Assembly: GCF_964019385.1 (NCBI RefSeq)
Contig: NC_088646.1
Location: 3,615,025 to 3,679,024 of the forward strand
Direction of reading: 5' to 3'
DNA: 64,000 nucleotides
DNA from: Sycon ciliatum
Lineage: Eukaryota; Porifera; Calcarea; Leucosolenida; Sycettidae
In this document: positions 37,201-48,700 of the stretch, piece after piece
How the letters are laid out: each line of letters starts with the position of its first letter
Position numbering within the stretch: the stretch's first letter is position 1
Translations under genes and position numbers: made by a program
Notes under the pieces: model-generated
What the model saw: the letters and a program-made list of their open reading frames with translations, nothing else
The model's database searches: none
What the model was told of the DNA's origin: nothing

Positions 37201-37854
37201 ATATCGTCAAGTTCAGAAATCACCTGTACTACACATCTTGTAGAAGGGATCCTGATCGAATAATTTTCTGGTCATAAAATTCACTAAACTGAGGGCGAGA
37301 CAAATAGTCAGTACTCCCCGATTCCGTCAAGCTGCTTTGATCAAGTTATGCTAACAAGCTCCCAGTTGTTACTTCCAGCAGCTTCACTTTCCCTGCGACA
37401 GCGGCTATCAACCTCTCTCTCCATCGTCGACAATTATCACAGATTCAACATTCTACATTTATCGGCACTGCACTGGGTGAATATGTCTCGAGACGAATTT
37501 AGCGGATCAACAACGCTTTGCTGGAGATAAATTCTCCTCTGGAGGACCTTCAGGGTACCTGGAAGGATAGAAGACGGGATCGCTCACGGCGTTGGGAGAA
37601 CATAGCAAACAACCTCCTCTTCGATTGAAAATTGGCCAAAAAGTGTGTGAAATGTATGTGCGCAGATGCATTTCCACTGGCAAGCTAATCCCTCATTACG
37701 TCATCAGCGCTCGCTCGGCCTAAATTCAAAAGTCGTCTTCCTGCTCGACTCGATCGCTTCTGGAGACTCGTTCTTGTTCGAGGGGTCTTCTCTTTCACCT
37801 ACCTTCGTCTTGGCATCGAAAACTCGGCGTCGAAAATGAAGCCGGAGTGCCCCT
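34284..37854. mobile_element. TTAA-flanked element with inverted repeats of about 550 bp
   Basis: The ends AGGGGCACTCCGGCTTCATT (34284) and its reverse complement (ending 37854) are flanked by TTAA at 34280-34283 and 37855-37858. The arms stay alignable to about 34837 on the left and 37315 on the right and are very similar, including shared CTCCAGAGGAGAATTTATCT. The 2.5-kb core has no recognisable transposase and holds a tRNA-derived SINE-like segment. TTAA targets point to piggyBac or Kolobok mobilisation; the end does not start with CCC, which fits Kolobok better. Confidence 0.8.
36480..36672 (-). mobile_element. tRNA-derived SINE-like segment
   Basis: Reading the minus strand, a good polymerase III A box (TGGCCGAGCGG, at 36645-36655) is followed about 33 bp later by a B box (AGTTCGAGACC, at 36602-36612). 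This is the layout of a class II tRNA head (Ser or Leu type). The flanking stem GCGCTTTGG/CGCGCTGG pairs only partly, so it is a tRNA-like SINE head rather than a working tRNA gene. Confidence 0.55.
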
Positions 37855-38049
37855 TTAACGACTGTTATAATAAGAATTACTTTAGCAAGTCACGGAACGC
37901 AAAGTAATGTTAGTTTGTCTCTCTGCAGCTCAGCAGAGATCGGGAACCTACCTGCGTTCCAGACCCCATAGTATTCACCACCTGCCAAGCCGAAGCGAAG
38001 GCACACCACGACACGGTCGACACCATGCATGCTCTTTCGGTGTAAAATA

Positions 38050-41022
38050 GACCGATCCCCTTATTATACTGGGTTCGAGCACGGGGGCAACCTCACTCGC
38101 GATCGAGCTAGTTTTTGAACGTGACAGCATCTTTGACAGTGTGTTTCAGGTTTGTTTTGGAATGTCTTCTGCTTAGTTCAAGTAGTTTGCGATGGCTTCG
38201 AGCGGTGCTAAACCTCCTGCTGGTAGGAGCAGAGTCTCCGAGAGAGACATGGACTGTGATGCCGCTGCAGGATTTTTTCAAGGCGCGGGAGGGAACGATC
38301 TCGGGCCACAAACAGGAGTTACTCCAGAGGTGAGTTTTTTTGTTGTTGAAATATTTGAATCGCGAATCGTGTTGTGAGATTTATCTTGTGCCTAGGCTAC
38401 AGCAGACCACATTTCTTTCTCCTTGCGATCGGTGCTGAAGATAATATTAACCTTTTTCTGGTCTGTCTTTTCCTCTCCAGAGCCATCTTCTATGAAGGTA
38501 ACCGTGGTGCTGCCAAGTCACCAAGTCGCGATCAGCAGCCCTGAAGTGGAAAATCGATTTTCCAACGATCTGGTTGGACATCAGCCACTAAAGTACTTCT
38601 GATTTGCCTGTAATGACAACAGCAGCCATCCTTGGACACCTTGCAAAGACAGGAAAAGCCACTGGTGGAAGCGACTGCTATGAGGTGACGATAGCAGTGC
38701 AGTGGTGATCGCTGTTTTGTCAAGTCGAAGGGCTAGCCAACCCAGAGGAAGCATAAAAAAACGATGAGCAGTGCGTGTTATTTGTTGAGCGTGAAGAGCT
38801 AGAGGAGGACAGTGCAAAAACATGGACGGAGTGGATGGTGTTTGAAGAACAGTGTGCTGTGTGCCGGCTGGTGGTGATGGTGGTCTTTGTCAGCATGTAT
38901 TCGTGCTGCTCCTTGTGCTGGAACACTTCTCGCCCAGGAAGGTAGATTGCGTGCTCCCTGGCCCTCAGTTGGCTATGGGGCATTTGTTCCAGGAACATTA
39001 CCCCAGAGCCAATGATGAGTCGTACCTTTGAAAAGTCGAAGCTTGCTGTTAATCGCAAGCGCAGCGCAGTGGATTGCTCCCTCTTCGAAGCACGAGGGCC
39101 AAAGCTTGCCGCTGTCTGCAGCAAAGTGTGTGTGCGGTTCTTTCGAACCTATGAATATACCCCCTGCACGTTCAGAGTGAACTATTTTCTAGTATATTTA
39201 ACATCCTCAACCCGCCACCGCCATGCGCTCTTGGCCGAACTAATGCACGAAGCATAAACACACCAGCACAGCAAGGACACTTCCGTTGACAGATATTGTT
39301 TACGCCTCTAGACCGCTGTTTCTTTTCTTCGAGCTCATCGTTAGAGGAGGATAGTAGCAGGATACTAATGATGATATAATAGAAGATGATAGACGGTTTA
39401 TGGTCCGATATTGATGATTGAAGATCTAAGAAAGCAATGACAGTGATTGCGAAATGGATAATATTATCATGATTATATGCCAGTCTGGTAATGCGTTGTA
39501 CTAGTGGACAGTATTGAAATCATCACTGCATTTGATGCAAATATTGGTATACCTTTGGTTTCAGTATTGGAAAAAAAGAGTAAGAGAACCTGGTTGATTT
39601 GGTTGCATCTGCGACTGGCTACTGGGTGTTGTGATCAGCAATGTTACCATGGGAGAAAATAAGAGCGCAAGGATCTGTTGGGTCTTGTTGTGCCGGTGCG
39701 AGAACCCTAAGTGCATGGCAAAATAGAACTGTTTCATCCACAATGCAGAATGTCTTGCGGCAAGAGTCCATAATTTATGCACATAGTTTATGCACTCTTG
39801 CTTGCGGTACATGGCATTGATGACTGAACATCTCGCCAGCTCGCCCAAATGGGGATCATGCCCAAACGGAGGAACAAGACAACTTTCCAGCTCAGCTAGC
39901 TATATAGTATATACCGTGAAACGGATGATTAACTTGTGCCACGCATTACAGCTTCTGTCCCATTCGGCCCAGGCTTAGACACATCAATGCCAATAGCAGC
40001 TGATCCTCCATTACATGCTCATTGGCGATTTACGGCCACCTCCAACTGCATCCGCCGTCCCTCAGCTTCCGTCTTCGCAGATCTGGCTCGGCGCAGTACA
40101 TTTTCTCGGCTAGGCTCAAAGAAGTCCCACAGAGCGGTCCAAACACCTGAAGGCAAACCAGTCAGAAACTGGCGCGGCTCAGAGTCTTTCTTTATGTTAT
40201 TGTACGTAAGCTGTTTTTCGGCTTTCTTCACCCCATCGTCCAACTGCTCCACGAGACTCTGTACACGAGCTCTACTTGCTGCCAACTCCTGATGCAGATG
40301 CTGCACTTCCATTACAGGACAAAACTGCACTAAGCCAGGTTACTTTCCAACTCAAAATGCCGTTGCCTCTCAGCAAAATACTGGTTTGCAAGCATGGGGA
40401 GCTCGTGATGCAGACGCTGCACTTCCATGACCGAACTGCACTAGGCTCAGCAAATACTGTTTTGCGAGCATGGGGAGCAGAGCGTCCAGACTCCACTCTC
40501 TTGCGAAAAGCAAACCTGGTACCGTAGGACAGCTGTTTGGTTTCCTGGACTCATCCTGCCCTTGTAGAGCTGGGCAAAACGATTTCGACTTCGGGATCGA
40601 AATGATCGCTGCATCTCAAATATTCAGAGTGACCCTAAAAACTACGTCCTTCCTCACGGGGAATAGCCTGGATCCGCTTGCTCCAGGCCGCTGTGGCTCC
40701 ACACGACGAAAGGAGTGAAATGACTTGTTTGCTTCGTCCTCCTGTTCTGACAGTGAGGAACGCAGCAATGATCCTGAGAAGGCATCCTGAAGTCGTAAAA
40801 AGGAAGACGTCTAAACAAAAACAAAACAGCTCAAATCAAAAGTCCTTGTGGCATTTTTTGTAGACAGGCTTGCACTGCGTGTAGATTTCGCGTGCTCTGC
40901 ACTTCGCATGCGAGAAGTCACGCAAAGCCGAGGTGAGGTTGGTCGCGTGTGTGCAGCAGGATCCCACGCGACTGCGGAGTTGCCCCCTTGCTCGAACCCA
41001 GACAATAATAAGGGGATCGGTC
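38050..41022. mobile_element. Decayed TA-flanked DNA transposon, ISL2EU or HARBI1-like
   Basis: The ends GACCGATCCCCTTATTAT (38050) and its reverse complement (ending 41022) are flanked by TA on both sides and continue as diverged inverted repeats through TGGGTTCGAGCA. The interior holds a minus-strand transposase fragment (40019-40330) and a plus-strand block at 38192-38330 that looks like a protein start (ASSGAKPPAGRSRVSERDMD) running into a GTGAGT donor. The rest is unreadable, so the copy is old. Confidence 0.7.
40019..40330 (-). pseudogene. Transposase N-terminal fragment
   Basis: The minus-strand frame has a short coiled coil (VQHLHQELAASRARVQSLVE) and then PRQFLTGLPSGVWTALWDFF. Invertebrate IS5-like and ISL2EU/HARBI1-like transposases carry a domain of this shape (FxTGLPS...F..L...L) just before their helix-turn-helix. 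The frame stops without the catalytic part. Confidence 0.5.
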
Positions 41023-41108
41023 TATTCAGTAATTTCGGCACAGTAACGAGGCTGGTCACGTCATTACACCTGAGACCTGGCAAGATCCCTGGCCCTGAAT
41101 GCACTTAA

Positions 41109-44025
41109 GGTGGCAGTCTGGGTTCAGAGGGTCAAAAAACAAAGTTTCGATTTTCTGTATTTTTTCACTGGCAGCGTCTTGTGTATGGTCCAAAGGGTTT
41201 ATCCTGAAAATTTGAGCGTAATCGGGTGCTTCCTTCCGGAGATATAGCCGCGCAAAGTCTGCACAATTGTTTTTGAAATACTGAAATATCAGCAAATTTC
41301 TACAAAATTTAGGTTTGCACACTATTCCGATTTTTACCGTCAATCTTTGAGCGATTTCATTAAAATTTTCTGGAGCGACTCCTGGTACTCCTCTGCGCTG
41401 CAGACTGACAGCCGCGCACGATGTTTGTCACCATGGCAACCAAGATAACTTTTGCGCATGCGCAAATTCAAAAAAATTCAAATTTCGACTCTCATGATCT
41501 CAGCTGATCGCTCTGCTGTTGAAACTAGTTACTTTTGGAGTAATTGTTTTGGAGTAATTGTTTCTTGGAGCTAACCCCTTCGTTGGCTACTATGGGGAAG
41601 TCTAGAGCCAAGGGAAAGCCCGGACGATCTAAGAAAAGGAAAAGAACGTTCTATGGAGTGTCTCAGGCGCCGAAGGCTCCCTCTGGTGAAATTTCGCCTG
41701 CAAAACAAATTCCTGACTTGCCACTGTCTGATGACGACCTTGAAGTGTCAGCTGAAGCCACGTCTTCAAACAGCGATAGTGATGGAAGTGGCGGTGAAGT
41801 CGACAGCAGTTCCTCCGACAGTGACTTGGATGAAGAGTGTGAGGAAGGGGCGCATGGATTTCGCCTGATTGATCTCGAGTGCCTTCAGCAGCTTTTGTCA
41901 GCTGCAGTTTGTTGCAGTGGCTGTAATGGCGCAGTCACGATCAGCGAATCGCAACGGGGAGGCCTTGCATCATGCCTGGAGCTTTCCTGTGTTAACTGCG
42001 GCGACATAGCAAGCGAATTTATGTCCAAGAAGTTCAATCGGGTCTGGGAGGTGAACAGACGAGCAGTATTCGGAATGCGACTGATTGGCCGTGGACGTCA
42101 ATCAATGGTAAAGCTGGCGGGTGCACTGAATATGCCATCACCTATGAGTCGGTCGACATTTTACAGCCATGCTAAAGGCCTGCATTCCGCGTCCAAGAGC
42201 GTCGCTGAGCGTAGCATGACTGAGGCAGCTGAGAAAGCAGTGTCCGCAGCAGATGGGGGTAGCGATATCGCTGCTTCCTATGACGGTACCTGGATGCGCC
42301 GAGGATTCGCATCGCTCTTCGGAGCCTTCACTATAATTGCATATGATGTCGGCAAAGTGGTGGACTGCGAAGTGCTTTCAAAGTTTTGCCACAAGTGCAC
42401 GCACTTGGCGTCTAGAAAAGAGAAGGGAGAGCTAACCAAAGATGACTATGATCGACAGATTGCCGAACACGATTGCTCAGTCAACACCACTGTATCAGCT
42501 CCTGCCATGGAGAGTGCAGCCGCCAAGACTCTGTGGGCCAGGTCCTTTGAGAGCCGCAAGCTGAGGTACACCACCTACATTGGTGATGGAGATACCAAGA
42601 GTTTTAAGGCTGTGCGTGACGCTTGTCCGTATGGGCCCGAGGTGCCTGTAGTCAAGGAGGAATGTGTCGGCCACGTTCAAAAACGCATCGGTACCAGCCT
42701 AAGAAAGCTGAAGAAAAACCTTGCGGGCAAGAAGCTTGCTGATGGGCGCACTATAGGCGGACGTGGTCGCCTCACGGATGCCATGATCGACAAGCTGCAA
42801 GCCTACTATGGCATGGCTGTGCGGAACAACAGCGGAGACTTGCAAGCCATGGCCAGGGCCATATGGGCATCCCTCATGCATCGTGCATCCAGCGACAGTA
42901 AACCTCAGCACCAGTATTGTCCGCCTGGAATTGACAGCTGGTGTAGATGGCAGCAGCAACAGGCAGGTGGTGATGTCTACGCCCACCACAATATCCTGCC
43001 AGAGGCAGTATGGAAGGAACTGAAGCCGGTCTACATTCGGTTGTCCGACCGGAGTTTGCTCGAGCGCTGCCAGAAGGGTGCTACGCAGAATCGCAACGAA
43101 GCGTTCAATGGACTCGTGTGGCAGTTGTGTCCAAAGACAGGCTTTGCATCCGCTCCCACTGTCCAGATGTGCGTCTACCTGGCCGTGGCCTGGTTCAATG
43201 ATGGAGGTGTGGCAGTGAAACGCGTTCTGGACGAGATGGGCCTCCCTACTGGACACCATACGACACGTCTCATCAAGCTGCTAGACCGTGAGAGACAGGC
43301 ACATGCTGCCAGAAAGAAGTCAGAAGAAGGGAAGAGGTCACGAAAGAAGCGAAGGAGGATCAGGAAAGGCATCCAGGATGAGCAGCAAGAGGAAGAAGGT
43401 TTGACATATGAAGCTGGTGGCTTCGACTAAGTTCTAGTAAGTTCTAGTTGGACAGACATACCTCCATCTGTACTTGCACAGAGCACTTTTTTTCTCCATT
43501 TTCCACTGAGTCCCGTACCTCTTAGACAGCGTAGCGAAGAACCTGTAAGTCACAGACCCCATAAACCATACATTTTTGGAAACTGTGAGCATTTATCAAG
43601 GTGCTAAGTGTCATGGATTTTTATATTTGTCTAGTAGCTTTGAGTAAAGTGCTACTGATCGAGGACCTAAATTTTGCGCGATTGCATGATTTTTGTTTGA
43701 CAGCTTGAGTACTTTGTTCTGAATATGATTTCAAAATTCCGCTCCACTTAGCACCTAGGTATATGTGAAGGAAATCCTGTGGAGCACTCAGTTTCTACCC
43801 AGCTTCTTTCTGCGTTTGCATATTGCGTCTAAGGTATTGGTGGTACGGCATAATCGCAGATTTGACTATTGTGTCTGCGGATTCCCATGTGTGAGCTTGA
43901 TTTATACTTCATTGGACTTAGTGAAATACACTGGGTATGTGGTCAAGATTTGAGCAAAATTCATCAATTATTATGGAAGTTACGGCTGTGTTCATGCGGT
44001 CGGGCCGCGAACCCAGACTGCCACC
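41109..44025 (+). mobile_element. Apparently intact TTAA-flanked transposon, Kolobok/MULE-like
   Basis: The ends GGTGGCAGTCTGGGTTC (41109) and GAACCCAGACTGCCACC (ending 44025) are inverted repeats of at least 17 bp. Both sides carry TTAA (41105-41108, 44026-44029). The 2.9-kb unit contains one long intronless gene in its centre (41544-43430). Noncoding flanks of about 430 and 600 bp lie between gene and ends. Everything needed for movement appears present. Confidence 0.85.
41544..43430 (+). CDS. Kolobok/MULE-like DDE transposase, open
   Basis: A 628-codon frame without introns. A second Met at codon 17 (41592) begins a strongly basic run (GKSRAKGKPGRSKKRKR) and may be the true start. An acidic Ser/Asp stretch follows at about 55-95, then a Cys4 zinc-binding site near 115-150 (CCSGCNG, then SCVNCG), then the catalytic core. 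The core has SYDGTWMRRG with Asp247, TYIGDGDTKSF with Asp348/Asp350, ECVGHVQKRIGTSLRKLKK, and NEAFNGLVW with Glu519. These fit the DDE triad of the invertebrate Mutator-like domain family. A CPPGIDSWCRWQQ motif lies between the second Asp and the Glu. The C-terminus is basic then acidic (RKKRRRIRKGIQ). The residue pattern is familiar but the superfamily name (Kolobok or MULE) is inferred partly from the TTAA target. It looks functional. Confidence 0.85.
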   Translation: MFWSNCFLELTPSLATMGKSRAKGKPGRSKKRKRTFYGVSQAPKAPSGEISPAKQIPDLPLSDDDLEVSAEATSSNSDSDGSGGEVDSSSSDSDLDEECEEGAHGFRLIDLECLQQLLSAAVCCSGCNGAVTISESQRGGLASCLELSCVNCGDIASEFMSKKFNRVWEVNRRAVFGMRLIGRGRQSMVKLAGALNMPSPMSRSTFYSHAKGLHSASKSVAERSMTEAAEKAVSAADGGSDIAASYDGTWMRRGFASLFGAFTIIAYDVGKVVDCEVLSKFCHKCTHLASRKEKGELTKDDYDRQIAEHDCSVNTTVSAPAMESAAAKTLWARSFESRKLRYTTYIGDGDTKSFKAVRDACPYGPEVPVVKEECVGHVQKRIGTSLRKLKKNLAGKKLADGRTIGGRGRLTDAMIDKLQAYYGMAVRNNSGDLQAMARAIWASLMHRASSDSKPQHQYCPPGIDSWCRWQQQQAGGDVYAHHNILPEAVWKELKPVYIRLSDRSLLERCQKGATQNRNEAFNGLVWQLCPKTGFASAPTVQMCVYLAVAWFNDGGVAVKRVLDEMGLPTGHHTTRLIKLLDRERQAHAARKKSEEGKRSRKKRRRIRKGIQDEQQEEEGLTYEAGGFD

Positions 44026-44029
44026 TTAA

Positions 44030-45761
44030 ATAAAATGCATTTCCATTACTCACTAGCATCATTTATTACTAGTATTTAGACTAGAGATGATAGTTCAATA
44101 CTGTACACGGTACAGTAACACAATGCCTACATGACCTCATGCATGGATCATCGTGCTTTTGTCCCGAACTGCTTTATAGCGGTAACTAGTAACTACTACA
44201 CTATTGCTTAGTATTGGTATCATCATGATCATAGTAGTTGAAAAACAGTTCATACTGGCCTGATCAGAATGTTACCCGAATCTTCACTCACTATCACAGT
44301 ACACTGCTCACACAACTTCTCATACTGAGTCATAGCTTCCAGGCTTCATTCACTCATCAAAATATTAAATAGTACTACATGTATACAGTACTAGTCATTG
44401 TGATAGCTACCACTCAGCTACTTACCTCTCTCTCAACTTCAAGTCGACTCAACTGTGGAATGCATTGCAGGGAGTAGCAGTACAACATGCCTCCCTAATC
44501 ATGTGGAATGTGTGGTCTCCATAATGGACCATATCCTTCACACCCACTGCATAGCACCAAGAGTGCTTATGTAGTCTACTCTTGATAGCACTACCAAGAC
44601 ATACTAGTACTAGTACATGATTGTCCATAATTGTACTGTACACACACAACAGAGGCGAAAGGCCTTTCGTATACCATGGTATACTGCTCTGCACATTATT
44701 TTGTGCATTGAGCACTCTACCTTGAGCTGCCTAGACTGGTCGTACTATAATATTATTATACTAGTACATGATGTATGCCCCCCCCCCCCCCATTCACCAC
44801 TGTTCACTGACATTGGGCAGGGTTTTCTTGCTCTTCATCATGTACTGTAGCGGACATGGAAATCCAGTCGATTGACCGGGGCCGGCGCCCTCAGTCTGTA
44901 CAGAATGCTGCGTGCAGTGCACAAAGTCATGTTGATCCGATGCGACCAGCGCGCTGCAGCGCATAATGCATGTCCAAGTTATCCACGGCTGCATGGCCAG
45001 CGCCCTGGGGCCGCTAGACGTGCGACCGGATTTCCATGTCCACGACAGTACATGTACATACATGCAGTGACCATACTGTTACTATAAAGTATAATTATGT
45101 AGTCTAGCTTGGTCCACTGTTTTCAGGGTTTTATTATGCACTGAAGTGAAAACATCCCCCCCCCCACCCACACACACAGTGACACTTGAGCATGACCTTC
45201 AGCACACTGGGCGCATCATTTGTAGGCAGAGCATAATTCTTCAAGTGAGTGTACAATCATGTACAATTATGTGCATAGACACGCTGCAGCGCTGATAACT
45301 GGCCTCTACTAACGTTGTCTAGTCTACTGCACCCCAAATGTCCAAAGTACAGTGCTGCTCGATGACATCCGATCGAGTGAGTCACGTCGTCACGCAAAAA
45401 AATGTCGCGAATCTTCTCTAATGACATCAGACAAACGCGAACTGTAATTTTAAAATTTATGAAATCCCTAGCTTTCCATCAAGGAAGTGTTTATCAGTAG
45501 AATTGCTGCTATATTTTATGAGCAAGACAGGATCTAAAAACAACTGTGGTCTAACTGGCAAGATATGGCAGTGCCATACAATGACGCAGCATTGTGGAGG
45601 AAAATAGCAGTGCTCTGCGCAGGCCGAACCGTGTGTGTGGCCTTGGGATAGCAACGCGGCCAAGTAGTGACACGGCACAACACATCCATGCCGTCAGAAA
45701 ATAGATCTGGGAGCACGGACGGACACGCACCGTTAAATACCGGCAATGCAATCCTACGAAA
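44030..45761. other. Stretch downstream of mitoferrin without a gene
   Basis: This holds the 3' flank of the mitoferrin gene, an inverted-repeat unit at 44839-45054, C runs at 44778-44789 and 45157-45164, and little else. No iron-responsive element (CAGTGN loop on a stem) was recognised in the first few hundred bases after the mitoferrin stop. Confidence 0.5.
44839..45054. repeat. Small inverted-repeat element, 216 bp
   Basis: CATGTACTGTAGCGGACATGG at the left and CCATGTCCACGACAGTACATG at the right are near-perfect reverse complements. The match continues inward through GAAATCC and GGCGCC-rich sequence. It is MITE-like. Confidence 0.75.
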
Positions 45762-48700
45762 TCAAGATGTCCGGACACTGTCTTGCTTCTCGTGACTAGC
45801 TGGAGGTGGTTGCGGTATCCGATCCTCCGGATGTAAGTGTAAGAGATACTTCAGCAGCTCGTACACTGACCAAGAAACAGCCGTCGCCGGCATCTGATAG
45901 AGAATACGAGCGCTCAGCCCACGGCTATAGCCGGCAAGGCCATTCTGAGCGTAGATCGTACGCATTGCCAGCAGCATGCCGCTGACGTGCTCGCGGCCGG
46001 TCACTTGGCGAACGGACGCCTCCTGCGTGTTGAGCAGAGTCTTGGCGACGTCGAGCGGATTGGACAAGGCGGCGGCACACGCGCCAGCGCCTGCCCCTGC
46101 CACACTATGAACCTGTATGTGAGAACGCAATGGAGCAAAGGGCATACAAGCACAAAAAACACAGAACCAATGAGCAAGTACATGTAGGTGGAGATCCAAT
46201 GTGTAGGTTTGATAAGCCTACAAAGTATGTTGACAGCCTAGGAGGCTGTCAAAGACGTACTTTGAAGGAGAGATACAGTTGGTAAGCTATTAAAATATTC
46301 TATGACAAGTAGGGCTGATACGTAAATAATGTACACAAACAAACAAACAAACACACACACACACACTCAAACACGCGTGCGCACACACACACACACAGTG
46401 CAATGGAATGATCAACTCTCGTTATCACATGTACCGGCCGGAGAAGAGTAGATTACGGATGACTACAGCCAACACAATCTTCCCCTGGACAAGATCTTTG
46501 CTCTACACACCACTTGAATACACCCATGGCAACCACACAATTATGGGGTATACGGTCTACACAGCTAATAGCTTGATGCACTGGGTGACTGGCATGTCTG
46601 AGAGCCCAATAGCACAATCTGGCCTGTATCTTCAGCACGCGTGCATTCCGCATCTCTCAGTATTTGCTATGCGGGCTCATCCTGCACCGCATCCAGTCAA
46701 GACTAGATGAGAGAGCTGATGTGCTGTCGGTGTGGGACTTGCCACTGAAAGATACTCTGGCTTGCATGCACATTGAGTGCAGCAACCAGGACAAGCCCAC
46801 TGACAATGCCCATACTTGGTGCAGTATATTCACAGCGTTTAAAAACCTACTTTACTGTGGAATCTGCGGAGTGGTCGTCACTAGGGTTAAGGAACCAAGC
46901 ATCTTACCAATGGATTGTACTGGCCGCTGGGGTTTAATACCCGCCGGAGCTTCTCATAGACGACGAACTGCGTACACTGGAAGGGAATATTCATTGTTAA
47001 CTGGGTCGTGTAGCTGCGGTAGAACGCTCGCATTCCCTCCGTGCGGAATGTAGTCTTGATGCAGTGGGCGATGTTACGATGTGGACTACCATACATTTGC
47101 ATTCGCTGTTTGATTACTGTACACAGACAAGAAAAAAAGCGAGAGACGATGGTCATGAACGGAAAGACCATGTTCTATAGCATTTCCATTTTGACTAGCA
47201 GAATGGACAGCCCAAAGCCACCCCTCAAAGTAGCACCATACGACAAATAGCCACACTGCATTACAACATGATCAAATCGGTCATGCAGAAGGAAGCCATG
47301 CGCTGTACATTGAAACATAATCAGTCCACATGCAGAATGCCTGCCACCAAGATGAGGGGAACTACACGCCTGCAGAAACAGCGAGAGCTGACCCATGTGC
47401 GCAACTCACCGTCAACGGGATTCATGAAGCCATCATGGATGAGAGTCGCAACAGCACCAGCGCATACTGCAGAACAGGGCAACGCAACAGAGGGAGAATA
47501 GCATTCACAGTCAGAGCACCTGGCATAAAATGATCTCTCGTTGAGTCTTCCAAGTCCAGTGAAGACTACTTTGAAGTAAGCACCAGGGTATATGTTCCAA
47601 TACTTGTACCGTAAAGTACCGCCAGAGCGCCCCACCTTGATTTTACAGCCAGAGAAAATCGTATGTCAGAGTGCAACGAAGTTTGTACGATGTGAGAATC
47701 TTACTGTACTAAGGTCATGCTTGGCAGGGTTTTGTGTGGAGCCTGTGTCCGCTCAAAGGTACGGATTGACTGCAAAACGTGCAATATGTGTACATGGTTC
47801 ATGTCGTATGACCTACAGACAGCAGACCACCTCCACAATACGACCACGAAAGGATGAGATGGTGGGGCGCTCTGGCGGTACTTTACGGTATATGTCGAGC
47901 GCCGGTTACTCGTGCAGTGGCTGTACTTCTCGGGGCACAGGACCGTCTCCATAGAGCTCAGATAAAGAGTATGATCGGATAAGGGAGCGGCCACATGTAA
48001 TCGTGAACACTTCCTCGTGTTCTCATCACTTCTCATTGTCTTTGGCAGTACATGTACTACAGGAATTAGACACAATCAGCCTGCTGCCATACATGTAGAT
48101 CATGTGCAATGTTTCAAATTATGTAGGTGGCCAAAATCAGCATACCAGTGAACTCATTTTTTTGTCCCCTTTGGTTCAGTGCAAACAGGCTTTTCGGATA
48201 ATCGATCGTTCGAATAGTTGACGTTCAGATAACCAGCATTCTGCTGTAGACTGCTCGAGAAAAATGCTATGTCAGGACTCCAGGTAGCTTTCCAAACTCT
48301 CATCTTCCATGCCAGCGGGGTAGTGAGAATGATTTACAAGATCTTTGGGAGGAGAGTGTCAGCAACAAACTGAGAGTGTAATACAGCCAACAGGAAAGCA
48401 CTGGATACTGTGATAGTTCATCAAAGCAACAGTAATCTGGTACTACTTGCAGTGAGTAGCAGTGGTATGTAACATGGTAATATGCAGGAGTGCTGTTCAC
48501 TATTGACGAAGAAGTCCCAATGGTGAGATAATACTTAAAGTACATGGATTCGGCGCTGGATCACTAGATATGAGCCTCAGGACTGAAGCTCATGAATCAC
48601 ACAACATGAAACAAAAAGTACACTGGCACTCACGGTTAGCAGCAGAGCTCTGGCCCGGATTATCGGGCGACAGGGTTCGCTTGATCGACTCGTAGGCAGC

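Noticed and set aside
42699-43259. 186-codon frame on the strand opposite the transposase
   Set aside because: It is a shadow of the transposase frame at 41544-43430.
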